Program-made: the position numbers and the translations under genes
DNA from: Desmodus rotundus
Taxonomy: Eukaryota > Chordata > Mammalia > Chiroptera > Phyllostomidae
Length of the DNA: 64,000 bases
NCBI RefSeq assembly: GCF_022682495.2
Contig: NC_071389.1
Coordinates: 180,960,556-181,024,555 of the forward strand
Direction: 5' to 3'
The notes under the pieces: generated by a model
Database searches by the model: none
Told to the model about the DNA's origin: nothing
Seen by the model: only the letters and a program-made list of their open reading frames with translations
Shown here: one piece after another, positions 46,091 to 58,067 of the stretch
Numbering within the stretch: the first letter of the stretch is position 1
How the letters are laid out: each line of letters starts with the position of its first letter

Positions 46091-46609
46091 CGTGGGGACC
46101 ATGGGGAGCATCTTAGAAGCTGCCTAGCACAGAGTGTTGTGTGTGGGGAGTGGGAGGGAGAAAAAGTTGCCCAGCCGAGCATCTGTCTATTTGGAGAGGG
46201 GCTGCAGCTTCTGTGACGCGCTCCTGAGATCTCCTTTGCTCATGCACACACCTCTGTTCTGGTTAGGAACTAGGGTGGCCCCAGGCAAAAACTGTGGTTT
46301 CCCCAGAGCCTGCAGACTCCCTTTCTGTAGCCCCAAACTGCTCTTTCCTTCCTCTGCAAAACACACTGCTCAGAGAAGCTCTGATAATTTAGTTCTCATC
46401 AAACCATTAATGCTTGCTGAGAGTAAATGAGGAAGGAGTGTGCCAGTTAAAAGATACCATTTCTTAAACAAATAAAGCTCTGGAATTTTGTGGAATCTCA
46501 AAATCCCAGCAAAAGAGTGTGGAAGAGACTTTTCTAGAACTGGGAAGGCGTAAGTGGAGGACTTTCCATTGGTGGGACAAATCCTATGGAAAGTGAGGAA
46601 AGGTAGCGT

Positions 46610-46815
46610 AGTATGGGGGCTGAGGACCAGGCAGCCTGGCTGGAATTCCAGTTCCACCACTCTTTAGCTGGGTGACTTTTGGCAAACTGCTTAATCATTT
46701 GCAGCCTCAGTTTTTTAATCTGTTAAATAGGGATGATTAATAGCAGCTTCATCCCATGGAAGCTGTTGTGACTTGATGCACAGTAAATACTCGGTAAGTG
46801 TTAGCCATTTTCATC
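46610..46815 (+). mobile_element. MIR SINE
   Basis: Sense MIR: 'ccactctttagctgggtgac', 'cagcctcagttttttaatctg', 'acagtaaatactcggtaagtg'. Confidence 0.85.
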
Positions 46816-47384
46816 TTCACAACCATAGCTGTTTTTTAAAGCAGGGTCAGGGACATGCCCACAGGAGCCTGGAATGGGGAGGGGTGGTGTGAGGTGGGGT
46901 GTGGCTGGGGCAGGTGGGGCAGGAGGGTGAGACAGAGCCAGAACCTACCTTGGGTTTGGTGGTGTGGGAGGCCCGTGGGCCTGCCTAGTCTGGAGGGTGT
47001 GGGTAGGGCCTGGGTACACTTGTTACACATTTGGTTTGGGATCATTTCTAATGCATTCTAACACAGGTAAGCTTCCTTCCTGGCTAACAGAGACAGCGAG
47101 GATTAAACCAGGGCTGATGCCTGTTAGTAAAAGCGTGCATTTCCAGGTACCATGGAAAGTCTGCTGTGGCCTGCCTCAGCCCATGCTGGGGTTTCTGGAC
47201 CTGCACCTCCTTCTGGTTAGGCCAGCACATCCCTATTCATAGCCACACGGCTTTCCTCCACTCAGTCTCCATAGCCAGACACAGCTGCCCACATGGGCCC
47301 GGGATCAGAATGACATCAGGCCTGGGCCTCATGAAATCAGGCTCATGAGAAGCTGCAGGACCAGCCCAGGAGGCTCTATTGGGT

Positions 47385-47580
47385 GGTGTCAAGTGCTCTG
47401 TGCTCTGGAGCCAGACAGATGCCCTTGCACAAACACTGTTTGACTCCTCTGGGGCCCTGGGCGAGTTTTTCTCTGCGCTTTAGTTTCTGTATCTGTAAAC
47501 TTGGGCTAATAATGACCAGACAGCTCAGGGGAGCCGTAAATGAGATGATACCCACAGAACACTTAGAAATGTACCTTGTA
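47385..47580 (+). mobile_element. MIR SINE
   Basis: Sense MIR, diverged: 'ctctggagccagacagatgc', 'tagtttctgtatctgtaaac', 'taaatgagatgatacccaca'. Confidence 0.8.
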
Positions 47581-47803
47581 CATTTGGCCGAGATTATGTG
47601 ATTGTGATTTAGAGGCAGGCTTTGGCGAATACTTACATCGAGAGGACGTCTGAGTTGCTTTGCTAACGGTCAGCGGGCTGGTGCTTCTGTAGCTGCCTGG
47701 ATAAGGATGGAAGCCACTGAGCTGAGCGCAGCAGCCCTGTGGAGGCTCCCTCATTGCAAACGAAAGGATTTGTTTAGAAGAGATGATGTGTTTCATCAGA
47801 TGA

Positions 47804-47847
47804 TTATTTTATTTTATTTTATTTTATTTTGTTTTATTTTATTTTTA
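47804..47847 (+). repeat. (TTTTA)n microsatellite
   Basis: About nine pentamer units with one TTTTG interruption, about 110 bp before the start of the VES SINE. Confidence 0.9.
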
Positions 47848-47957
47848 GTAAGGGTGCATCTTTATTCATGAAGTGGATCTGCTTTAACTTCTGCCTGTTC
47901 TACTTTTTATGTTACTGTAAGAATCACCTGCTTTTCATTCATTCACTAAACTTCTTT

Positions 47958-48180
47958 TAAAAAGGATTTTATTTATTTATTTTTAGACAGAAGGGAAGAA
48001 AGGGAGAAAGAGGGGGAGAGAAACATTGATTTGAAAGAGAAACATCGATCATTTGCCTCTTGCACACCCCCAAAATGGGACCTGGCCCACAACCCAGGCA
48101 TGTGTCCTGCTGGGAATTGAAGGGGCGACCTTTTGGGCTTTGTGGGATGATGCCCAGCCCACTGAGCCACGCTGCTCAGA
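47958..48180 (-). mobile_element. VES SINE, antisense
   Basis: Full-length reverse copy: AAAGGATTTTATTTATTTAT tail, 'gaaagggagaaagaggggga', a GCCTCTTGCACACCCCC block, GGGAATTGAA (B box region) and 'ccactgagccacgctgctca' head. Confidence 0.92.
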
Positions 48181-49214
48181 GCCATGCACCAACCTTATAG
48201 TGCCCACCTTCCCCGACTGGTGATGGGCCAGCTGTTTACTGGGGGCTGCCTCTTGCTGATTGGCCGACTCACTGGGAATGTCTTGGGTGTCCTCCTCTCC
48301 CGGGGCAGAGGATGGGTGGCAATGCCATGTGGCCCATTGTTCTGGCGGACGTTCCAGCTCCCAGGGCTACCTGCTCCTCAGCAGCATACCCATCCAGGCC
48401 CCCTGGGCTTCCTGTGCTTGCAGGTCCATCCCTCAATTGTAGCAAGGAGATACACTAAGTAAAATATTTAGATTTCTGATTCTTGAGAAACTTCGGAGCA
48501 CAAATCGCTGGGGGTCAGAGCAGGAAATCAAATCAGAGGATTGGATTCTAGCCCTGAATGTTTTGCTTTGAATGTTTGCACATTTCCTTGTTGATGGCTC
48601 TTTTCCTGGACATGGTCAAAGATAATGGAGGTCCAATTTCTTACTCAGATAAGAGTGCTCTTGAGAAAACAGAGAAGGGTTGGAGGAAAAATTCCTGCCC
48701 ATTTTACTGCGGCCGGGTCAAGACATTTGACACGAAGGACCGTATCAGCGTTTGTGGAATGATGGTGGCTTCTGAGAAATAGCCATTGAAAAAGGCTTTC
48801 CTGTGACCCTAGTGGATTTGGGATTCTGGCCCGTTCACAACCCGCTGGGCTGACCCTGTGCCCTTCCTCATTTTCTGTTCTGCCCTGACTTCCATGAACA
48901 GGGGTCCCTCACTCTTGCCCTTCTTGGGGGACATTGTAGTGGGAAAGCATCCTCTGTTTATTTCTACTCACAGCACTTCTGACACCCTGTATGTGATTTT
49001 TTTCTCCCCACACCAACCAGTTCTCTAATTTTCTGGCCACCAACTGGACATCCTACAATTCACTTCAACTCTGACAGTAACTACCAGAGTTAGCACAGAC
49101 CTTGCAGGCAAAGGGCTCAGTCCCGCAGACTGCTGCCCACTTCAGATGCCATTCACAAGTACTGGGTCCTCAGGGTACTTACTTCTGTCTGACTTGGCTG
49201 CAAATCGGCAGTTC

Positions 49215-49750
49215 CCACGCTACCCTTGTCAGGTTTGATAATTTGTGAGAGAGGCACACAGAACTCAGGCAAACACTTAACTTACTATGACAGGTTTGTT
49301 ACAAAGGGTATTATAAAGGATATGTAGGGTGAGGTCTGGAAGGATCCTGAGCAAAGACGCTTCTGTCCGCGTGCGGTTCAGGTGTGCCATCTTCCGCCAT
49401 GTGGATGTGTTCACCATCCCGGAAGCTCTCCAAACTCTGTTGTTTTGGGGGTTTTATGGATGTTTGAACATGTAGGCATGACCAATTAAATCAATATGAA
49501 GTCGGTCTCCAGCCCCTTTCCCCTCCCTGGTGGTTGGGAGGTTGGAGGTGGGACCTAAAGTTCTAGCCCTCTCTAATTGTGCCTGATCTTTCTGTCATCA
49601 GCCCCCATCCGGAAGCTGTGTAGGGACCCACTAAAAGTGGCTTCATTAGAACAAAAGATGCTCTTGTAACCCAGGATATTCCAAGGACTTTAGAAGCTCT
49701 GTGTCAGGAACCAGAAACAAAGACCAAATATATATAAATATCTTATTATT
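49215..49750. mobile_element. Probable ancient LTR-like repeat
   Basis: 'Cacagaactcaggcaaacact', 'catgaccaattaaatcaata' style blocks and an ending near 'ggaaccagaaacaaagacca' with 'tatatataaatatc' recall an old mammalian LTR. Family not fixed by eye. Confidence 0.45.
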
Positions 49751-50380
49751 GTATTACCTTATTATGCTGGTGAGAATGGTCTGGGGCCTCCTTCCTTTCT
49801 CCTGATTTCTTCCGGGCCGAGTGTGCCCTCCTGACCCCTGCCATGCTGGAAGGAGTCAGCTGCCCTGGGGACCAGGCAGAGGGACCTAACCTGGGCTATG
49901 CACCCTGACCCCACCCCTGCCTCCAACACTTACCAAAGGAGGGCCACACCTGGATTCGAGGCTGAGCGGTCTGGCCCCTGACTGCGCCTGCTCTGCCCGG
50001 CAGTGCATGACGGGCATGCGGGGGCAGTTAGCGAGTGCCTGTGGAGCTTGCCTTTGACAGATGGGTGGCTGGAATCTCCCTGTGGCCTTTGGGGACCCCT
50101 GACTGTGTGACAGGGTCCAGCACCAGCTATAAGACCCTGCCAGGGGAAAGTAGGTCAGTCCAGTGGAGGACAAGTCCCTGCTGCTTGGAGGCCAGGGGTA
50201 CCTCAGCAGGGAACGTGGGTCCCTACTTTATGGAACAGCTGTGGTGTGTGTCTATATTTTTCTATAGAGTAGGAAGCGAAGATGAGAGGAAGTACATCAA
50301 GGGAGACTGGGAAGGACCCAGATGCCTGCTTCAGCTTCATTGGGTCATTGTGGGCCTTGGAGATGGGGCTGCCTAGGCTA

Positions 50381-50478
50381 GGGGGGGCCAGTGGGGACCA
50401 CTGGTGACACTGGCAGAGGCCCCCTGCATGGGGGGGCCAGTGGGGACCACTGGTGACACTGGCAGAGGCCCCCTGCAT
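50381..50478 (+). repeat. Perfect 49-bp tandem duplication (2 copies)
   Basis: Two adjacent, identical 49-bp units (50381-50429 and 50430-50478), each beginning with seven Gs followed by CCAGTGGGGACCACTGGTG. The unit contains the near-palindrome CCAGTGGGGACCACTGG. Identity of the copies suggests a recent duplication, and copy number may vary. Confidence 0.95.
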
Positions 50479-51284
50479 GGACGCTCTGCAGGATGTGTGA
50501 TGTCTGGGTCAGCCGTGCAGGGCCTGGAGGAGGATAGAGTAGGGGTTGGGTGAGGGGTGAGTTGAGGGCTCTGAGTTGCAGGGTGATGAAAGGGAGTCCT
50601 CGTCCCCACTCACAAACGTGTCAGCCTGGGCCGAGGAGCTGGCTGGGTGAGGGTAACATCATGGGCAGATGGCCTCTGGGTCCCCCACTGGCCCCTCTGA
50701 AGTCACAGTATGGACTTGCCCATGAGGAGGCCTTACAGCCACTCCAGCTAAAGGGCAAGGACAGGGCCCTGACCTCTGCACTGCTGAGCTTGGAGAGGGC
50801 CCAGCCTCATCGCTCTCTCCTCAGCCTTCCCGGGGGCCTTTCTGCCCACTTGCATTCAGGGACTCTCCCAGGTGGGGCCGGGTCCAGGAGACCCCACAAC
50901 GCCTGTGCAGAGAAGGGTGTCTCCTTGGGTGGAGCGCTCTGCAGGCTCCAGGCACCTGATCCGGAGCCAGAGCTCCTGGGAGTGGCTGTGAGGAAGAACT
51001 GGGAGTCGCAGTGAGCTGAGAGCCAGGAGCTGCAGGTTCTGGTCTTGGCTCTGCCACTGACTGAGAGTGGCTCTGTCACTTCCCTTAGTTGCCCCCTGGA
51101 TAAAATCGGGCATTGACCTGAATGATCAAATGGTTTGAGGAGCAGGGTCTGACTTAGAGTCTTCTTGTAGAACTTGCAGACAGTCTGTGGCATTTTGGTG
51201 AGGGCACCTCGTGCAGGCTTCCATCTTTGCTACTCCAGACTCCCCCTTCTCCTCACGCTCTTCCCCCTCCTCTGTGCCCTGCAG

Positions 51285-51421
51285 GGGAGTGTCTCATCAC
51301 AGGACAATCCCACTTCAAGAGCTTTGATGACAGGTACTTCACCTTCAGTGGGGTCTGCCAGTACCTGCTGGCCCGGGACTGCCAGGACCAGTCCTTCTCC
51401 ATTGTCACAGAGACGGTGCAG
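51285..51421 (+). CDS. VWF: VWF exon 11: start of VWD2 (D2 domain)
   Basis: This 137-nt exon encodes residues 386 (part) to 431. It opens the second VWD module: [15 protein letters not shown], then [16 protein letters not shown]. The Phe-Asp and Tyr-Phe-Thr-Phe spacing mirrors D1 in exon 3, as expected for duplicated D domains. The exon ends in phase 0 with CAG before GTGAGC. Confidence 0.98.
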
Positions 51422-51923
51422 GTGAGCTCTGCCAGGTGCCCCGTCAGGAGGCAGAGCGGGGAGGGCCGGGTGGGGCGAGGTAGTCCATCTTTACTGAGCT
51501 GCTGTGTACAGGTGTGTACTTCGTTTCTCTTGAGAATGGAGTCAAGATGAAGACATATAAAGTGCATAGGACTTCCTCTGAGGGTCAAAGTCCCTGATTC
51601 ACTTGGGAACAGTAGGCCCAAGGAACCAGACAAGCCAGAGGCCTGGAGTTTCATATGAAAGACCAGACCAGACAGGAAAGGACTCAGGAGCCATGGGAAG
51701 CTGGGCAGGGGGGTAGACAAGGCAGAGCTGCCTTGTTGCACAACTCTAGGGGGCACCACTTGCAGAGGTCGAGCTGTGAGAATGGAGTGTTTCTGTGTGA
51801 GAAAGTCATAGGCTACCTTTCTCTTCCCCAGGGTTGGAGTCTTCCTCTCGGTCTATGGTTCTGGGGTGGGGTGCTGGGCTGGTGGGGGTGTAGCCATGTC
51901 ACTCTGCATGCCCCTCTTGGCAG
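51422..51923 (+). other. VWF: VWF intron 11
   Basis: 502 bp, GT-AG (acceptor CCCTCTTGGCAG). No repeat or gene recognised. Confidence 0.92.
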
Positions 51924-52062
51924 TGTGCCGATGACCCTGATGCTGTCTGCACCCGCTCAGTCACTGTCCGCCTGTCCAGCCTGCACAACAGCCTGGTGAA
52001 GCTGAAGCATGGGGGAGGAATTGCCATAGATGGCCAGGATGTCCAGCTACCCCTCCTGCAAG
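51924..52062 (+). CDS. VWF: VWF exon 12: VWD2
   Basis: This 139-nt exon encodes residues 432 to 478 (part): [32 protein letters not shown]. This is the beta-sheet core of VWD2. Differences from human are conservative. Donor GTGGGT. Confidence 0.97.
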
Positions 52063-53142
52063 GTGGGTCCCTCCTCCTCACCCACAGCACCTGCCCCCTC
52101 AGCAGCACTCACTGCTGCCTCTCCTGTGGAAATGTGGGAGGGTGCTATCATTGGAGAGTAGGCTGGGTATCCTCAGCATGCATCCTGCAAGAAAGAAGGG
52201 CTTCCTGGAGGAGGAGGACAGTGGAGGAAGATGGCTGGACGCTGGAAAAGAGGCTGCTCCAGACCTGGGGGAAAGCGTAGAAGGGGAAATGGAACCAAGA
52301 GGATTCTTGTTTAGCTTGAACCAAAGGGGAGAATTGAGGGTTGGGCTTCATGTGTTTGTCCCACTCAGAGGTGGAAAATGGGCAAAGGCTGTTCCTGAGA
52401 AGTTGGGAGTGAGGGGGTTGGATGGTGATGAGTAAGGCCCTAGGATGTCATGGGGCAAAGCCAGGTGACCCTATGACCTGCAACAGGGAAAAACCTACCT
52501 GTCCAGTGATGACTTGCGAGACGCCACTGTGCCCTTTAGCCTAGCATAATCTTAACCTTCACCATCAAAGTGTCTCTAAGACCCCTTCTCTCTTCTTCTT
52601 GGCCATCGGCCACGCCATGGCCCATTACCCTGGCATGGTATACAGCCAGTGACCTTGGGCCGTGGGCACACAGCAGGCTCGTGTGTTACTTTAATGCTGT
52701 GTGAGTCTGCCTATGAGGTGGCAGGTTCCTCCAGTGCACGCAGTATGGTTCAACTGTGAGGACTGAGCAATTAGCAGAGGGGCTGGGAATGCTCAGGTGT
52801 TAGGGGTTCAGTGGGAGACAGATCCTTAGCTCAGGACACCTGTGCAAGCTACGGATGCACAGGCCTCTGCCACTCTCTTGTGGCAGTAGGGGGAATGGCA
52901 GGCTGTGGCAAGAATACAGAGGCGCCTTCTTGGAGAATCATATTTGCAATTCACCCATCCTGGTCACCCTTCCTCCTGAGACCCCCTTAAGGTTCATGGA
53001 CATCTCCATCTACCCCATAACTGATTGCTTTCATTGCTACAGTTCTTTGTGAGACACCGCATTTCTCCCCACGATACATCTGCTTGACCCCATGCTGCCC
53101 TCTCCCCATTTCAGCCTGAATTCTGCCCCTGCTTGCTTTTAG
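52063..53142 (+). other. VWF: VWF intron 12
   Basis: 1080 bp, GT-AG (acceptor TTGCTTTTAG). No clear repeat or gene seen. Confidence 0.9.
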
Positions 53143-53243
53143 GTGACCTCCGCATCCAGCACACCACGATGGCCTCTGTGCGCCTCAGCTACGGGGAAGA
53201 CCTGCAGATGGACTGGGATGGCCGCGGGAGACTGCTGGTGAAG
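53143..53243 (+). CDS. VWF: VWF exon 13: VWD2
   Basis: This 101-nt exon encodes residues 478 (part) to 511: [29 protein letters not shown]. It contains the Asp-Trp-Asp-Gly-Arg segment that precedes the CGLC region in VWD modules. The exon ends in phase 0; donor GTAGGT is strong. Confidence 0.97.
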
Positions 53244-53984
53244 GTAGGTACCCTCCCATCGCTGCCTCCCTGCAGCCCAGCCTTACAAAGTGCCCCTTGT
53301 GCTCCGGGCAGAGTGGCTTTGCGTGTGGGAGAAGAATTCATTTCTCTGCAGACCCTATGCCCCCAGAGCGAGGAAAACGCCTCTCTTGTTTATGAGGGGC
53401 TTGGGTTGCTGGACCTCATTGGGTGCTCTGGGGACTCTCACTTCTGGGGCTCTGGCCCCCCCAGGGCCTTCAGAGGCGACAGGCTCCTGAGGGGCTGGGA
53501 AGTGCAGATTTGCTGCCCAGCCTTGTGGCTGCAGCAAGTACTGGGAGCGTGGGTGTCCTCCAGGGGCCCACTGTGGGCAGCAAGGGGAGGGCCAGATTGG
53601 CATGCACAGCCAAGTCTGTGCCGTGCGCCCTGGGGGACAAAGCCATTCCCTGCCTGGGAGGGGCTGCGCTGGGAACCACCAGGTCCCTCACCTGGGCCCT
53701 GGGCCCTGAGCCTCTGCCATCCAGGGCCACTTCCCCTTGCTCTCTGAAGTCATGGAGTCACATCTGGGCAGCGGTCTGCATATTCCACAGAACTTCCAGA
53801 TGCGTTTTTCTCTGGAAATTTCCCTAGCAAGTACTGTCCCTGCCATTTTACAAACAAAGCAAGCAGGGCTCCTGGGGGTGGGGAGACACGTCCAGCACTG
53901 CACACCGACCAGCGACCAGCGGCAGAGCTCAGCAGCTCTCAGACGTCCTCCTGCCCACTGGACCAGAGCTTCGCACTTCCTGGT

Positions 53985-54485
53985 CTTCAGGTGCCTTGGT
54001 ACTTTTAAAAATTTCTGAGGACCTCAGATCTTTTATGAAGGTCATATCTATTGATATTTACCAGATTAGAAATGAAATCAGAGACATTTAAAGTGTGTTT
54101 ATGAATTCATTTAGAAATATCATAATAAACCCCTACACATTAATATAAACAACATTTTGAGGGGAGATAGCTCTGTTTTCCAAAACAAAAATAAGTAGTG
54201 AGAAGGATGCCATTGTTTTACAGTTCTGCAAATTTCTTTAATGGCTGGCTTAATAGAAGACAGCTGGTCCGACCTCCACTTCTGCATTCTATCTCTTGCA
54301 ACATTACATGTCATGTTCCCTCTGGAAAACACCACTTTGCACTTGTAAGAGAATGAGAGGGAGAGAGCCAAATAATGTCTTTGTATTATGAAAGTATTTT
54401 GGCCTTGCAGGACCCTTCGAAAGGGCATCAGAGACCCCCTGCCCCTGCCATGGGTCCAAAGACCACACTTTGAGAAATACTGCCC
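53985..54485. mobile_element. Charlie-like (hAT) DNA transposon fragment
   Basis: Shares ordered blocks with the intron 6 copy: 'gaggacctcagatcttttatg', 'catatctattgatatttacc', 'taatagaagacagctgg', 'ggaaaacaccactttgcactt', and a terminal 'ggtccaaagaccacactttg' before AGAAATACTG. No ORF. Confidence 0.6.
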
Positions 54486-55849
54486 TGGGTCATTCGTAGC
54501 ATTCCTGGGGAGTCTCCTTCTGTGTCCCTGGGCCCCCAGTCCCACCGGGCTGGTGGTATAATCCTCTGGTGGGCATCTGAGGTGTCCCTCATGAGATCCT
54601 GGTCTCCTCCAACCCTATGACATCATGTTCTTCCTCTTGTTTTAAAGTACCCGAGAGAGTTCCAAATCAACTACCTTTCCCCCTCAATTTTATAAAAAAA
54701 AGTAAATCTTATGGCCACAGACCACAGAGCATGAAGAGATCTTGCCAACTCCTCACTCACAGTTGGAAATAAAGAGCCATCATTTCTGAGGCAAGAAAGT
54801 GATGTTCCCTGGGTCTCAGGGTCCTTTGGTTACAGAGTGAGGACTCGAACTCTGGTTTCTGATGCCACCTCCTACTCACAGTCTTGAAGGAGGTGCTCCA
54901 TTAGCCACTTCACTGTCTCAGGAACCTCCCCTCCCCACAGAGGGCACTCTTGATCTGTGTAGTTTCTCCTGAGTCCTCAGGCCCATAACATCTTGTCTGC
55001 ACGGCAGTTCTCTTCAGGTTTTTTTGTTCTTTGTCTCTCCTCTGAGGAGAGATGGGGAGCCTTCTTTTTGTAGGAATGGGATGCAGGGTATCTTTGGGGG
55101 TGGGTTTCAGTCCAGTTCACTAACAAAAAGAGGACTTCATTGGTTGAGATTCAGGACATGGGCAGATGACCTGTGGCTGTGGGAACATCCTCCGTGTTTG
55201 GGAGGAGGAAAAGGTGCCAGGAGGCTGCCGCATCACCATGCTGACCCTGGGGTCTGTGGGGGCTGCCCAGTGGGGGATGCTAGTTGGAGGTAGGACACTG
55301 GGAGGAGCAGGCTGAGTGCACTCAGCTGGAGAGGAGGCTGGCGAGGTGCTGCAGGGGCTCCTGGCTCTCCTTCCCTCCAGGTGAGGTATAGATGCCCTGT
55401 CCCTGAGGGCCGGGTGGTCCAGGCAGAGGGATTCTGCTGGCTGTGACACAGCACCCAGCTCAGCCTTGGGCAGAGTGGTGTAGAAGGCAGGAGTGTCCCT
55501 GATCTGAACTTTATTTCAAATAGCAAGCGTGTTCTCTAAGTCCCTGCTATACGGCTACTGCAGGGCTGGCGGCCAGTCCTGGCCTGGAGTCCACCCACTC
55601 TTCAACCTGGAAGAGCTGAGTCCTGAGACAGACCAAGGAAATAGAAGAAGATACCATTGTAGAGAGTGAGGGGTGAGAGTGAAGGCAGGCCTGGTGGGGT
55701 GAGCAAGAGGGCACTTGGAGGATAGGAGGTCACTCAGGTCTGAGAACGAGGAGGAAAGAGAGGATGCTGAGATGTGGGTGAGGAGGAAGAGTGGTCACCT
55801 ACTTTGCTGCTTTGCCCAGGGCTGGCCTTGACGTTGGCATTGCATTCCA

Positions 55850-56180
55850 GCCTGTGTCTGGAGGAGAGCCTCATTCACTCACAAAGTTGTTCAGTCATTC
55901 GTTCCAGCTCAGCACAGAATTGTTGCGTGTCCACAGGAACTATCAGAGAGGCTGTGGTTACAAGAGTGAAACTAAACCGATAAGAATCCTTGCCTCACTT
56001 AGTTTAAATTCTAATGGGGGCAGACAGACAATACACAGAACCAGCAAGTAAATGGTGTCATGTATTAGAAGGTGATAAATCCTGGGGAGATCAATAAAGC
56101 AGAGAAGGGGCCAAGAATGCCAGGGTCAGGGGGAGCTACATTTTAAACAGGTGATTGGGGAAGGCCTGGGTGCCAAAGGC
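55850..56180 (+). mobile_element. L2 fragment
   Basis: 'Tagtttaaattctaatgggg', 'cagacagacaatacacagaa', 'aagtaaatggtgtcatgtat', typical of L2 3' regions. Non-coding. Confidence 0.6.
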
Positions 56181-57258
56181 GGAAACACGATATTTGTAAA
56201 GCAAACAAGGAACCATTACTCCATTCTCTTTCTCATTCATGATATTTACTTGGGTATGTTTTTATGGGTCTCGAACCTGTCACTGTATTGTTCATCTAGC
56301 ATCTTGTTAAGTCGGAGCTGGAAGCTGGAAGGGGTCATCCAGGAGATGACCACTCAGGCCAGTGCCAAGTGCAGGCGGGTCTCAGAACACAGGGAGCTCA
56401 CCGGCTGCATTAATTGTGTGCAGAGTGGAGGCAGGACTCTGGGGCCCCAGCCCTGCACCATCTCTGAACCAGGACCCTCTCCATAGCCACCAGCAGATGC
56501 CCCCAGCTGTGCTGCATGAGAGGCAGGCTCTACTCCCCAAGCTGTTCCTGTGTGTGCAATTTGGGCTCAGAGGGAGTTTGACCCCAGGACCCTTCCAGGT
56601 CACCCACAGCAGGCTGCTCCAGAGTCCTCAGTGACCCCACCTCCTTCAATCACAACCCCTAGAGTCCTCTTGGCTCATGGCCTTTTCTCTTCAGTGACAC
56701 TCAGTGGCTGAGTTAAATATAGAGAGGAAGGTGGTCTCCTTTGTCACCAAAGGTGAGCTCTGGGAAGGCTCGAACCATAACCAACCTAGCCTGCTTGTGT
56801 GACAGATATGAATGTTCAATAAAAACATGTTGACTTTGTACTTGATTCCCATGGGTGCCAGGGCCCATTGGCTCAGGCATCTGCTCCAACTGTCCAGGGT
56901 GGCAGAGAGTACACTGGAGGGGGCTCGACCTGGCCACTGGCCCCAGCTCTGTGACCTCAGGCAAGTCCCTCTCCCTCTCAGGGACTCTGTCGCCATTGGT
57001 AAATGACTGGATACTCTCTGAAATCCCTTCCAGAACAACAGGTCTCTGCTGACCTAAGACTGGGGATGGAGCTGGTGGTAAACCATACTGCATTTAGCTT
57101 TCCTTCTTTCTTCTGCAGCCTAGGGCTTAGCTGCGGGTTGCTAACTTCTTATTTATCTTTCGCTGGGGAGAATTTTTTATTAAAACCATCTCGCTAGCAA
57201 AAGAAAGCTGTGGCTGCTTTGGCGGCAGCTGCCCCAAGGTGGTCTGCTCTCCCGGCAG

Positions 57259-57454
57259 CTGTCCCCAGTCTACGCGGGTAGGACCTGCGGGCTGTGTGGC
57301 AACTTCAATGGCAACAAGGGTGATGACTTCCGCACGCCCTCGGGCCTGGTGGAGCCCCTGGTGGAGGACTTCGGGAACGCCTGGAAGCTGCGAGGGGACT
57401 GCGAGGACCTGCGGAAGCAGCAGAGCGACCCGTGTAGCCTCAACCCGCGCCTGG
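57259..57454 (+). CDS. VWF: VWF exon 14: VWD2 with second CGLC motif
   Basis: This 196-nt exon encodes residues 512 to 577 (part). It carries the D2 CGLC motif at residues 521-524 (57286-57297) followed by Gly-Asn-Phe-Asn-Gly-Asn. Human has Gly-Asn-Tyr-Asn. Asn528, a known human multimerisation variant site, is conserved. It continues [17 protein letters not shown] and Asp-Pro-Cys-Ser-Leu-Asn-Pro. CGLC in D1 and D2 is thought to catalyse disulfide exchange in the Golgi. The exon is GC-rich relative to its introns. Confidence 0.98.
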
Positions 57455-58067
57455 GTATGTGAGTGAGCCCCGGGGGATTCCGCAGAGCCCCGAGGTCCCC
57501 ACTGCTGGGTGCAGGTCCCCATTGTTGGGTACCAGACAGGGCGCCCGCCATTGTGGGAGGGAGGCGCTTGGTTTTTACTGTCATCATTTGCTTATCTACA
57601 TCTGGATTGTTCTTTATTCTTCAAAGTCCCTTTATGGGGCACCCTTCGCGGGTCACATCCTGGAAAAGCAAAGAACAAGACACATCGTGTTTCGCATCCC
57701 TAATCTTCTCAATCTGTCATAGCAGCAATCACCCAAACTCTGAATTAAATGATGGCAGATAAATGCACTGGGGTGGCCGTTTGCAAATTTGTCTGCGGCA
57801 GCACTTCAGCCCTGCATGAAAGTCCCCTGCTTACCCAACCCATCAGGGAACAAGGTGTGCCTGGAAATGCAGCTGATTATGTACTTGAGCCAAATGTAAT
57901 TAGGAAAGGATATTGGCTTCACAAGATAAATCACAAAGAGTCCCAGAGCCAAGAGTTGTTTTTGCAGCACATGCTGCACAGGGAGGAGCTGGGATAAGGA
58001 TTTCAGAGTACAATTCTGTGGCAGGGCCCTCGCCAAGCCCTGTCTCCCCTTCCACTCTTCCCCACAG
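57455..58067 (+). other. VWF: VWF intron 14
   Basis: 613 bp, GT-AG (acceptor CTCTTCCCCACAG). No repeat or gene recognised. Confidence 0.92.

Larger units (their letters stand above)
43495..51284 (+). other. VWF: VWF intron 10
   Basis: 7790 bp, GT-AG (acceptor TGTGCCCTGCAG). Contains MIRs (44150-44335, 46610-46815, 47385-47580), a CCAT microsatellite with L2-like sequence (about 45050-45150), LTR-like repeats (45617-46090, 49215-49750), a TTTTA microsatellite (47804-47847), a VES SINE (47958-48180), a perfect 49-bp tandem duplication (50381-50478) and a MIR-like stretch near 51030-51130. 48200-49200 is unique, with no gene. Confidence 0.9.
53244..57258 (+). other. VWF: VWF intron 13
   Basis: 4015 bp, GT-AG (acceptor TCTCCCGGCAG). 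Contains a Charlie-like element (53985-54485), an L2 fragment (about 55850-56180) and a MIR-like stretch near 56930-57050. A second acceptor-like CAG lies 30 bp before the real one (57228). No gene otherwise. Confidence 0.9.

Noticed and set aside
53133..53747. A 204-codon plus-strand frame covering VWF exon 13
   Set aside because: Only the exon 13 part is real. The frame continues through a consensus GTAGGT donor into intron, where the translation has no homology.
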